DNA of 16,398 nucleotides, taken from contig JABDJQ010000442.1 of NCBI GenBank assembly GCA_013002425.1, forward strand, positions 1 through 16,398, given 5' to 3'. A model generated the notes under the pieces. That model had not been told where the DNA came from, did no database searches, and saw nothing but the letters and a program-made list of their open reading frames with translations. Numbering within the stretch: the stretch's first letter is position 1; every line of letters starts with the position of its first letter. This DNA is from Gemmatimonadota bacterium (GTDB lineage: Bacteria > Orphanbacterota > Orphanbacteria > Orphanbacterales > Orphanbacteraceae). This document shows positions 7,491 to 14,900 of this stretch, piece after piece. A program made the translations under genes and the position numbers.

Positions 7491-8539
7491 TGTACAAGAC
7501 CGTGGTCCTCACGATGTTCGCTCTGGCTTTGATCGGAGTGGCCAACGCGCAGATCGGCCCTCAGATCGACTCGCGCATGGTGTCGACCGAGAGTGACCGC
7601 GAGCTTTCGTATTTTCCTTCGGGGGTTCTTCTCGAACCGATCGTCTGCGGCTTCGAGAATATCGTGGCGGATCTTCTCTGGCTCCGCGCGATTCAGTACT
7701 ACGGACGGCATCGCCAGACCGACCTCATGTTCGGGCGGGTCGACCACGTGTTTCGCACGCTGACCGATCTCGATCCGCATTTCATAGAAGCGTTTCGGTT
7801 CGGCGCCCTCGTACTCGTCGAAGACGCGCATATGCCCGAAGAGGGGTACGAACTGCTGAAACGCGGGATTCGCAGCAACCCGGACGACGGCGGACTCTAT
7901 TTCGATCTCGGGTTTCACTGCTACCTGAACCAGCAGTACGATCGCGCCTCCGTCTACTTCGGGCACGCGGCGAACAAGAAGGGCGCGCCCGAAAACGCCG
8001 CGCGGTTTGCCGCCTTCGCGCAGAACCGGCAGGGGAATCTCGACATCGCGGAAGAACTCTGGATGGAGATCTACGACGGAACTACGAACGAAAGAACGCG
8101 GGCTTCGGCCGTGTTCGCGCTGAAGAGCATTGCCGCGGCAAGGGACACGACTTACCTCGCAGAGCGGGCGCGCGCGTACCAGGCTCGCTTCGGCGGCTTT
8201 CCGCGCAGTGTCGACGATCTCGTGAAGAGCGGTCTGGCGCCCGCCGCCCCCGAGGAACCGTTTCAGACGAACTACATCATTCATCCCGTGACGGGCGAAG
8301 TGCGGTCGTGGTACCTGCTCGGCCGCGAACTGAAACGCGACGTTGCGGTGCTGAGCGACTTCGTGAAGCGTTTCCGGGAAGAGTGGGGCCGGTTCCCGAA
8401 AGACGCCGCCGAGATCGTGGAATACGGCTATCTGCAGGAAGAGCCGCAACCGTTCGGGGCGCGCTATGTCGTAGAGCCTGCAACCGGCGAAGTCCAGGTC
8501 GTCCTGGAAACGGAGCCCCTCGCGGAGCGGGACCTGTGA
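7490..8539 (+). CDS. Exported TPR protein with a duplicated C-terminal module
   Basis: This 349-residue protein opens with a clear signal peptide (hydrophobic core, then ANA before Q21), so it is exported. After a conserved WLRAIQYYGRH segment (about residues 64-75), TPR-like helix pairs cover roughly residues 85-225 (EAFRFGALVLVEDAHMPEEGYELLKRGI, LYFDLGFHCYLNQQYDRASVYF). The C terminus has two copies of one motif, about 237-271 and 302-335: FP-x5-[LI]V-xx-G-[LY], then PF-xxx-Y, then P-x-TGEV. The motif resembles the C-terminal tail of GspG-type pseudopilins. It is translationally coupled to the permease and may be a periplasmic scaffold for the transporter or pilus. By position it could correspond to Myxococcus PilG, but that homology is not shown. 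Confidence 0.82.
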   Translation: MYKTVVLTMFALALIGVANAQIGPQIDSRMVSTESDRELSYFPSGVLLEPIVCGFENIVADLLWLRAIQYYGRHRQTDLMFGRVDHVFRTLTDLDPHFIEAFRFGALVLVEDAHMPEEGYELLKRGIRSNPDDGGLYFDLGFHCYLNQQYDRASVYFGHAANKKGAPENAARFAAFAQNRQGNLDIAEELWMEIYDGTTNERTRASAVFALKSIAAARDTTYLAERARAYQARFGGFPRSVDDLVKSGLAPAAPEEPFQTNYIIHPVTGEVRSWYLLGRELKRDVAVLSDFVKRFREEWGRFPKDAAEIVEYGYLQEEPQPFGARYVVEPATGEVQVVLETEPLAERDL

Positions 8540-9918
8540 ACGAACTCGCCCGTCTGATCCCCGTTTTCGTACTGTTCGGGTCCGCGCTTTTCTTCATTCT
8601 GATGTTTGCATTCTCCCGTTTCACGAAGCGCTGGTCGAAGAAAGAACCGCGGAAGGACGAAACGGCGCTCATGCTTCGTACCGTGGACGACGTCGTGCGC
8701 GGAATTCGTGAGAGCGAAACCGATCTCCGCGACCTCTATTCGCGCGCGGAAAGAAAGGCCTCCTTTCTCGAGCACTATCACCACAGCATTCTGGAGTCGG
8801 TCGATACGGGAGTGCTCGCGTGCAATCGCGCGGGACAGGTCACCGCGCTGAACCGTGCGTGCGAAGAACTGCTCCATCTCAAAGAACCGGCGCGCGGGAA
8901 ATCTCTTTCGACCCTGCTCGGCCGCCAGAATCCGTTCGACGCGATTCTGGAGCGGATCAAAGCGGGCGAAGCCGTACGCGACTCCGTCGAGATCAGAATC
9001 AGACGCCGCGGAGACGAGGCGCGCTGGATCGAGCTCAGGACCTCGCCGCTCAAGGGGAGAGCCGGACAGGTGGTCGGCGCCACCTTCCTGCTGAACGACA
9101 TCACGGACAAGCACATGCTCCGGCGCGAAGTGGAACTGAAAGAGCGTCTGGCCGCGATGGGGGAGGTGTCGGCCGGGCTCGCGCACGAGTTCCGGAACGC
9201 GATTCACTCTCTGAACGGCCTCGCCAAGCTGATCCGGCGCCGGGCGGAGGGGAACGATCGCATCGTTCCGCTCGCCGACGAGATCCTGAGCGAGAACGGA
9301 GAGCTGGAGCGCTCGCTGAACGAACTGCTGACGTTTCTGAAACCGCAGCGCGCGCGAAGCGAACCGGTCGATCTGGCCGCTCTGTTCGAGACGATTCTCG
9401 TGCCGTTCCGGGAGCAGGCCGCGGATCGCGTCGAGTTCACGCTCGAGTCGGGGGCGCTTCCCGCTTTCCGCGGTGACCGCGGGCTGCTCACACAGGCGTT
9501 TCGCAATCTCGTGCAGAACGGGGCGGAAGCGATGCCCGAGAACGGCGGCCGGCTTCAGGTACGCCTTTCCAGTATCGCCCCGAAAAGCCCGGTCGGTCGC
9601 GCGCGTCCCTACATCGTGATTACGATCAAGGACTCCGGCAGCGGGATTCCCGATCACGTCAAAGCCAAGATCTTCACGCCCTTCTTCACGACCCGACGCA
9701 AAGGCACGGGGCTCGGGCTCCCGATGGTGCAGAAGATCGTGGCCGCGCACGGCGGAAGTATCGATGTCGACTCCATGGTCGACCGCGGCACCACGTTCCG
9801 GCTCTTTCTGCCTGCCGCGAGCGTTTCACGCGGCCTTTCCACGGAATCGGTCGGATCGGGCGGCGCGCACGCACCCTCCGCAGCCCAGGATCACGAAAAC
9901 GACCGAAACCCTGCCTGA
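8536..9918 (+). CDS. Second sensor histidine kinase (one membrane helix, PAS, HisKA, HATPase)
   Basis: This 460-residue kinase starts at GTG 8536, overlapping the TPR gene stop (GTGA). The frame is open further upstream, but the N terminus NELARLIPVFVLFGSALFFILMF gives a natural membrane helix at residues 6-25. A linker and PAS domain (about 70-190) follow, then HisKA with AHEFRNAIHSLNG (His217) and HATPase motifs (NLVQNGAEAM, DSGSGIP, FTPFFTTRRKGTGLGL). The H-box has Ala where Pro is usual (HExRNP). Only one helix is present, against six in PilS, so it probably senses a different, perhaps cytoplasmic or membrane-linked, signal. It precedes an NtrC-type regulator by 60 bases, forming a second two-component pair. 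Its ligand is unknown. Confidence 0.92.
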   Translation: MNELARLIPVFVLFGSALFFILMFAFSRFTKRWSKKEPRKDETALMLRTVDDVVRGIRESETDLRDLYSRAERKASFLEHYHHSILESVDTGVLACNRAGQVTALNRACEELLHLKEPARGKSLSTLLGRQNPFDAILERIKAGEAVRDSVEIRIRRRGDEARWIELRTSPLKGRAGQVVGATFLLNDITDKHMLRREVELKERLAAMGEVSAGLAHEFRNAIHSLNGLAKLIRRRAEGNDRIVPLADEILSENGELERSLNELLTFLKPQRARSEPVDLAALFETILVPFREQAADRVEFTLESGALPAFRGDRGLLTQAFRNLVQNGAEAMPENGGRLQVRLSSIAPKSPVGRARPYIVITIKDSGSGIPDHVKAKIFTPFFTTRRKGTGLGLPMVQKIVAAHGGSIDVDSMVDRGTTFRLFLPAASVSRGLSTESVGSGGAHAPSAAQDHENDRNPA

Positions 9919-9978
9919 TTCTTCATGATTCGCTAAAAAAGAACTCCCATCGTCCGATCTTAGGAGAGAGGAGTGGGA

Positions 9979-11334
9979 ATGAACGAACGCCGCATTTTGA
10001 TTGTAGAGGACCGGCCGGGCACGAGACGGATGCTCGAAGAGACCCTTCGGGACGAAGGGTGGGATACGACCGGAATCGAAGACGGTGGCGACGCGGTCAA
10101 GCGTCTCAGGCAAGAGAACTTCGATCTCGTTCTTACCGATCTCGAGCTTCCGGGGAAAGACGGCCTGCAGGTTCTCGAAGCGTGTCGCGAAAGCGACCCC
10201 CTCGCGCCGGTCATCGTCATGACAGCACACGGAACGGTGGAGACCGCCGTAGAAGCGATGAAGCGGGGCGCCTACGACTTCCTCACGAAGCCGGTCGACA
10301 CCGACCGCCTGCTCCTGCTCGTCGAGCGCGCCGCCGAACGCCGCGCCCTCGAGCTCAAGACGCGTGTCAGCGAAGACAGCGCGCGCCCGCCGGTCATCGC
10401 GGGCGAGAGTCCGGCGATTCAGAAGGTACTGCGTCTCGCGGAGAAGGTGGCCCCCTCGGATTCTTCGGTGCTCATTCTGGGCGAAAGCGGCACCGGCAAA
10501 GAGCTATTCGCCCGTTACATCCACAGCAAGAGCCGTCGCGCGCAAAACCAGCTCGTGGCCCTCAACTGCGCGGCGATACCACGCGAACTGATCGAGTCGG
10601 AACTGTTCGGCGCGGAGAAGGGATCGTATACCGGCGCCGATCGAAGGCGTCTCGGAAAATTCGAGCTCGCGAACGGCGGTACGCTTTTCTTCGACGAGAT
10701 CGGGGAGCTGGAGCGCGATCTTCAGTCGAAGCTGCTTCGCGTTCTCGAAAACCGCGTAATCGAACGCGTGGGCGGATCACGTTCGATCCGCGTCGACGTT
10801 CGCCTGATTACGGCCACGAACCAGAGTCTCGAGCAGGAAGTGGCGGAGGGGCGCTTTCGGGACGATCTCTACTACCGTTTGAATGTCTTTCCCATTCGCC
10901 TGCCCCCCCTTCGCTTCCGTCGCGAAGACATCCCGATTCTCGCGGAGCATCTGCTCGCCGGCTTCTCGGTCGAGATGGGCCGCCCCGCGCTCGGTCTCTC
11001 GCACAAAGCGCTCGCCGCGCTTCAGGAATACGACTGGCCGGGGAACGTACGCGAACTCAGAAACACCCTGGAGCGCGCCGTCATTCTCACCGAAGGAGAC
11101 GAGATCCCCGCGGAGGTGATTGCCGTCGGTGAGGCGCACAAACCCGTGGCCGCTTCCGTGGCAGCCTATTCGGATCTCCACGCAGCAGTCCGCGAAACGA
11201 CGCGCCGCACGGAGATCGATTGCATCAGTCGATCGCTCAAGGAGTGCGACGGAAACAAGAGTGAAGTCGCTCGCCGGCTGAAGGTGAGCTACCGCTCTCT
11301 CTGGGCGAAGATCAAGGAGTATGAACTCGAATGA
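9979..11334 (+). CDS. Second sigma-54-dependent response regulator (NtrC family)
   Basis: This 451-residue activator has the same plan as PilR: a receiver with D11, phosphoacceptor D54, T82 and K104-P105; an AAA+ domain with Walker A GESGTGKE (168-175), the sigma-54 loop GSYTGA (215-220) and Walker B FFDEIGE; and a C-terminal Fis-type helix-turn-helix (KSEVARRLKVSYRSLWAKI). ATG 9979 is preferred over GTG 9973 because AGAGGAG at 9967-9973 is well spaced for it. It follows its likely kinase by 60 bases and overlaps the next gene by 4 bases. A sigma-54 promoter lies ahead of the minor pilin operon about 1.5 kb downstream, a plausible target. Confidence 0.94.
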   Translation: MNERRILIVEDRPGTRRMLEETLRDEGWDTTGIEDGGDAVKRLRQENFDLVLTDLELPGKDGLQVLEACRESDPLAPVIVMTAHGTVETAVEAMKRGAYDFLTKPVDTDRLLLLVERAAERRALELKTRVSEDSARPPVIAGESPAIQKVLRLAEKVAPSDSSVLILGESGTGKELFARYIHSKSRRAQNQLVALNCAAIPRELIESELFGAEKGSYTGADRRRLGKFELANGGTLFFDEIGELERDLQSKLLRVLENRVIERVGGSRSIRVDVRLITATNQSLEQEVAEGRFRDDLYYRLNVFPIRLPPLRFRREDIPILAEHLLAGFSVEMGRPALGLSHKALAALQEYDWPGNVRELRNTLERAVILTEGDEIPAEVIAVGEAHKPVAASVAAYSDLHAAVRETTRRTEIDCISRSLKECDGNKSEVARRLKVSYRSLWAKIKEYELE

Positions 11335-12701
11335 AACGCATTCTGATAATCCTTCCGCTTCTGCTCGTATGCGCCGCCGTGGCGCCGGCGGCCGAGTGGG
11401 AAGTACACCACCCTGACTCGGTTCTCGTCGGGGCATGGACCGTGCCTGTCTTCGCGCATGTCGATTCCGCCGCGCGCGATCTCCGCGCCGTTCTCGCCAC
11501 GCGTTCGGACACGCTCGCATTCGCGTTCGTCTCGCTCCCGGCCGCACCGGGACGCGCCAGCTTCGGCCTGTACGTGGAGGAGCCTCTCCTGTTCCTGCAG
11601 GAGAAGGGAAACGTTTCGATCCGGGTGTATGCGGGATCGAGCGACGAACCGGTGTACGAGGGCGATATGCCGGTTACGGATCACCTCGCGAATTCGTGGA
11701 TTCTTTCGATCGACGACGGCGGGCGAACCGTCCTCTGGCAAGGGGACGGGGCCGGCGGACTGATCGCGATCGATACCTTGCCCGAAGACGTCCTGCTGGA
11801 AGACGCGCTGCTGATCGAGAACGGACTCGGCCAGGTGGATGTCGCGGCCGTCACGACGAGCGGCGAGATCGTGCTCTGGACCTTGCGCGGCGAACTGGAA
11901 GAGAAGTTCCGGATCGCCATGGGCGGCCACGGGGCGTGCATCGCGCCTCTCCCCGGGCGCGACGACTTTCTCGTCGGTTTCGTCGACGGGCGCATCTGCC
12001 TCGTCGATACCCACTCCGAAGACGTGAAGACCGTGGCTTCGGTGCGGGGCATTCCGACGAGCCTCGCCGTCGGCGACGGCGCGGGCGATATCGAGGAGGA
12101 CCTGATCGCCACGGTTCTCGAAATGAGCCGTTCCACTCTGGTCTGCTTTCGCGGACAACCGGACGGCTACTGGGAAGATCCCGACCCTACGGAGAGCGCG
12201 CTGCCGTCGATGGGGCGCCAGGTGATCTTCGCGGATCTCGACGCGGGCGGGAAAGAGGAACTGCTGCTGCTGCTCGACGGCGGCCGCGCCCTTCTCTCCG
12301 CCGTGATGCTGTGGGGGATCGAGGGAACCTACGCCGTCCCCGAGAATCTCGATCTTGCCGGCGTCGGCGACCGGCCGCTGCATCACCTGTTCAAGGGCGA
12401 CTGGAACGCGGACGGTCGCGTCGATGTCGGAGTCGTGCACGGATCGGGCGAAAGCGTTCTCGAGCTCTTTGTCCAGAATGCGGGAGACGCGCGTTCGTTT
12501 TCTCCCGTCGACATTCTCCCTGTGGGTGGTGCCGAGGTGGGCATCGTCGTGGCGGATCTCGACAGGAACGGCGCCTCTGACATCATTGTCGCCGAAGGGA
12601 ACTTCGGTGTCTGGCTGAACGACGGACGCGGGCGGCTCTACCGTCACCCCAGTCCGCCGCGCGGTCGCCCTGCGAGGCTCTTCGCGATCGCGGGTCAATG
12701 A
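11331..12701 (+). CDS. Exported beta-propeller-like protein with FG-GAP/VCBS-type repeats
   Basis: This 456-residue protein has a signal peptide (MKRILIILPLLLVC, cleavage probably after APA near residue 20). Blade-like repeats are seen, several with the FG-GAP/VCBS pattern of a short strand then D-x-[DN]-x-[DN]-G: IFADLDAGGKEELLLL, DWNADGRVDVGVV (from about residue 357) and VVADLDRNGASDIIVAEG. DWNADGRVD has a calcium-loop pattern. The ATG overlaps the regulator stop (ATGA), so it is translationally coupled. It lies just before the minor pilin operon. A cell-surface or periplasmic propeller near pilin genes recalls PilY1, which also has a calcium-binding propeller, but no PilY1 signature is recognised. 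Specific function unknown. Confidence 0.78.
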   Translation: MKRILIILPLLLVCAAVAPAAEWEVHHPDSVLVGAWTVPVFAHVDSAARDLRAVLATRSDTLAFAFVSLPAAPGRASFGLYVEEPLLFLQEKGNVSIRVYAGSSDEPVYEGDMPVTDHLANSWILSIDDGGRTVLWQGDGAGGLIAIDTLPEDVLLEDALLIENGLGQVDVAAVTTSGEIVLWTLRGELEEKFRIAMGGHGACIAPLPGRDDFLVGFVDGRICLVDTHSEDVKTVASVRGIPTSLAVGDGAGDIEEDLIATVLEMSRSTLVCFRGQPDGYWEDPDPTESALPSMGRQVIFADLDAGGKEELLLLLDGGRALLSAVMLWGIEGTYAVPENLDLAGVGDRPLHHLFKGDWNADGRVDVGVVHGSGESVLELFVQNAGDARSFSPVDILPVGGAEVGIVVADLDRNGASDIIVAEGNFGVWLNDGRGRLYRHPSPPRGRPARLFAIAGQ

Positions 12702-12708
12702 GGCCCGT

Positions 12709-12728
12709 TTCGGCAAACGGTTGCCGAA
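12709..12728. promoter_or_regulatory. Perfect inverted repeat upstream of the minor pilin operon
   Basis: TTCGGCAA (12709-12716), loop ACGG, TTGCCGAA (12721-12728) form a perfect 8+8 palindrome, 7 bases after the stop of the propeller gene. No T-run follows, so a classic intrinsic terminator is unlikely. It lies 115 bases upstream of the sigma-54 element at 12844, a typical enhancer distance, so it may bind one of the two NtrC-type regulators. It could also end the upstream mRNA. Confidence 0.5.
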
Positions 12729-12733
12729 TCGAG

Positions 12734-12748
12734 TGGCACCCCGTTGCA
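12734..12748 (+). promoter_or_regulatory. Sigma-54-like element with spacing one base short
   Basis: TGGCAC-CCCG-TTGCA has perfect -24 and -12 halves, but only 9 bases between GG (12735-12736) and GC (12746-12747) instead of 10. Sigma-54 usually does not tolerate this, so it could be a weak promoter, a silent binding site or a decayed copy. If used, transcription would start near 12759, with a leader of about 126 bases. Confidence 0.4.
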
Positions 12749-12843
12749 GAGTGCGCGATATCTGAGCAGTGAACCATGACTGGAATCCCATCGAATTGAT
12801 ATCCCCACAACAACTTACGGCATCAAGACAACAGGGGGCCGCA

Positions 12844-12859
12844 TGGTACGGCTCTTGCG
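12844..12859 (+). promoter_or_regulatory. Probable sigma-54 promoter of the minor pilin operon
   Basis: TGGTACG-GCTC-TTGCG fits the sigma-54 consensus TGGCACG-N4-TTGCW with C to T at the fourth base and G at the last. The invariant GG (12845-12846) and GC (12857-12858) are exactly 10 bases apart. The predicted start is near 12870, just before the ribosome site CGAGGAG, so the mRNA leader would be only about 15 bases. Its presence argues that the ATG at 12843 is not the real start of the downstream gene. Confidence 0.68.
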
Positions 12860-12884
12860 GTGTAACCGGTCGAGGAGAAAAACC

Positions 12885-13340
12885 ATGAAACGGCTCTTAC
12901 AGAAACAAGACGGATTTTCGCTCGTCGAGCTCATGGTGGCCATGGTCGTCATGAGCGTCGGCTTCCTGGCCATGAGCCATATCTTCATGGCCGCAATGGA
13001 GCACTCGAAGCAGGGAAAGCACGACATGGCCGCCCTGTCTCTCGCCAACGAGATCCTCGAGCGCGTTCGCGCGACGCCTTATGAACAGGTGTACGCCACA
13101 TACGACGGCATGACGACCACGGATCTCGCCACGATTCCGTCGGAGGCCCGGAACTGGGCCACGCACGCAGCCGAGGAAATGCCGCACGGCGAATTCAATG
13201 TGGAGATCTACAAGAACGGCCAGAAATCCTACATCACCGAGAACGGGATCCTGGAAGTGGAAGTGCTCGCCTCCTGGCAGGAGCGAGGAAACACCCGGAC
13301 CATGCGGACCAGCACCTTCATCGTACGCATGGGAAGCTAG
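12885..13340 (+). CDS. pilV: PilV-like minor prepilin
   Basis: This 151-residue prepilin has the leader MKRLLQKQDG, cleavage at G10/F11, and FSLVELMVAMVVMSVGFLAMSHIF with Glu at mature position 5. The helix ending in a Met/Gly-rich stretch, followed by a segment like LANEILERVR, is typical of PilV-type minor pilins. ATG 12885 is chosen because GAGGAG at 12872-12877 sits 7 bases upstream; the earlier in-frame ATG at 12843 falls inside the probable sigma-54 promoter. It is the first gene of the minor pilin operon, 7 bases before the PilX-like gene. Minor pilins prime pilus assembly and can sit at the tip. GspI or PilE-type assignments are possible. Confidence 0.88.
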   Translation: MKRLLQKQDGFSLVELMVAMVVMSVGFLAMSHIFMAAMEHSKQGKHDMAALSLANEILERVRATPYEQVYATYDGMTTTDLATIPSEARNWATHAAEEMPHGEFNVEIYKNGQKSYITENGILEVEVLASWQERGNTRTMRTSTFIVRMGS

Positions 13341-13347
13341 CGAGGGA

Positions 13348-14898
13348 ATGATGAGGAACGCCCTACGAAATGAACATGGTTCGGCGCTTATCCTGGCGCT
13401 GCTCGTCCTGACGGGGATCTCCCTGTTCGGTATCAGTCTCGCGCTGACCACGATCACCGACAGGAACATCGCGAAATACGACCGCGAAAGCATGGAAGCG
13501 CTTCATGCCGCGGAGGCCGGAATCGCGCGCGCAAAACGGGCCATTCAGGACAGGAACGTGACGTTCGGCGACGACGACGGGGACGGCCTTCCCGACTTCC
13601 GGATAGCGGACTCCCTCGCCTGGGGAGGCGCGTTCGAGATCTTCGGCGAGTCGGACGTCCCGAGTTCGGGATCCGCCGGCGGTTACTCGGCCGACATCAT
13701 TCAGATCACTTCGATCGGGCGTTCGAAAGGCGCCTATCGCTCGGTTCTGTCCGAGATCCGGCATGACTCGTTCCTGAAATACGCGCGCTTCGTGCAGGCC
13801 ACGGGCGTCAGCTACGGCTGCGGAGCCGTTCTCTCGGGCGAAGTGTACTCGGGCGGTTCGATCGGACTTCCGAGCGGTTGCTCGTCGACCGAGAAAGTCA
13901 CCTTCCTCGAGATGGTCGCCGCGGTCAACGGGATTTCGAACCTCTCCGAAGGGATCTTTCACAAGGGATACAACGACTCGGCCACGGTGGTGGATCTTCA
14001 GGCGTCGGTCGACTTCGACATGATCCGAAAAAAGGCGGACGGAAGCTGCTCGGAGTGCGATTGCGACGGTTTCGGTCGCATCGGTATCTACATGGACGAC
14101 GATCCGCTCGGAATCGGTACGAACGGCACGATCAACCTTTCGCTGTTCGATTTCCAGTTCGAGGATCCGGGCTCGGGTGACACGGTCGTGACCTACAACG
14201 GCGCGTTCGTGATGGACGCCACGACCGGGAACCCGCTCCTGCGCGACGACTACAACGGCATCATCTTCTTCGAAGGCGACGGCTTCGTGCGCGGCACGGC
14301 CGACGGTGTCGCCGGGCGCGCGCTCACGATCTGGGCGACCGACGACATCTTCATCGAAGGGGACATCATCACGGGGTACACGGGTTTCGATCCCGTGACG
14401 CGCCTTCCGAACGGCACCGGCTTTCCCGTCAACATCGGGCTCGTGGCGAGCGATTACGTCTACATCGGCGCCGTGAACCGGATCGCGCAGATCGACGCCG
14501 TTCTGATGGCCGTGAACTCGAACTGGCGCGTCTGGGATACATCGCTCGGCGCACATCCCGCCGCTCCGATCGGGAATTACGATCTGGATCAGGACGGAAT
14601 CGTCGGCGAATCGCCCGTGAACCACGACCCCAACGTCGGGGCCGGGTGGGACGAGGTCATCACGGCCGCGAACAGGAACGATACCTGGGTTCTCAATATC
14701 AACGGGCCGATCATTACGTATAACGGCGGGAGCGCATACCCGTGGAACGCGGGCTCCGTACTCTCCGCAGCTTCGGGTCCGACGCGCCGTTACAACTACG
14801 ACCTCGATGTAACAGATTATCCGCCGCCCTGCTTCCCGGTGCCGCTCAACCTCTGGGTGGACCACGCATGGGCCGAGATCTACGACGTGGAGAACTGA
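13348..14898 (+). CDS. Large PilX-type minor pilin-like protein
   Basis: The protein has 516 residues from ATG 13348, or 515 from the adjacent ATG at 13351, which is better spaced from GAGGG (13342-13346). The N terminus EHGSALILALLVLTGISLFG, followed by a long helix with ALHAAEAGIARA, matches the PilX N-terminal domain. Like that family it lacks the Glu at mature position 5. PilX is usually under 250 residues, so this is greatly extended. The extension carries DDDGDGLPDF (75-84), a C-x2-C-x-C cluster (Cys234, 237, 239) plus Cys158 and Cys178, beta-rich sequence with repeated Gly-Asp turns, and DLDQDGIVGE (412-421), an EF-hand-like loop. Calcium binding and disulfides are inferred. It lies between PilV-like and GspH/FimT-like genes. 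Confidence 0.82.
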   Translation: MMRNALRNEHGSALILALLVLTGISLFGISLALTTITDRNIAKYDRESMEALHAAEAGIARAKRAIQDRNVTFGDDDGDGLPDFRIADSLAWGGAFEIFGESDVPSSGSAGGYSADIIQITSIGRSKGAYRSVLSEIRHDSFLKYARFVQATGVSYGCGAVLSGEVYSGGSIGLPSGCSSTEKVTFLEMVAAVNGISNLSEGIFHKGYNDSATVVDLQASVDFDMIRKKADGSCSECDCDGFGRIGIYMDDDPLGIGTNGTINLSLFDFQFEDPGSGDTVVTYNGAFVMDATTGNPLLRDDYNGIIFFEGDGFVRGTADGVAGRALTIWATDDIFIEGDIITGYTGFDPVTRLPNGTGFPVNIGLVASDYVYIGAVNRIAQIDAVLMAVNSNWRVWDTSLGAHPAAPIGNYDLDQDGIVGESPVNHDPNVGAGWDEVITAANRNDTWVLNINGPIITYNGGSAYPWNAGSVLSAASGPTRRYNYDLDVTDYPPPCFPVPLNLWVDHAWAEIYDVEN

Positions 14899-14900
14899 CC

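Noticed and set aside
8308..8535. Longer N terminus for the second kinase
   Set aside because: The extension is an out-of-frame reading of the TPR gene. GTG 8536 overlaps the stop and gives a natural membrane helix.
11289..12791. Minus-strand open frame of 500 aa opposite the propeller gene
   Set aside because: The sense strand has a signal peptide, coupled start and repeat motifs. The antisense product is Arg/His-rich with no motif.
12843..12884. Upstream ATG extension of the PilV-like gene
   Set aside because: It lacks a ribosome site, overlaps the sigma-54 element, and would lengthen the prepilin leader beyond the usual size.
13363..14865. Minus-strand open frame of 500 aa opposite the PilX-like gene
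   Set aside because: The sense frame has a PilX N terminus and operon spacing. The antisense frame is Val/Arg/Asp-rich with no domain.
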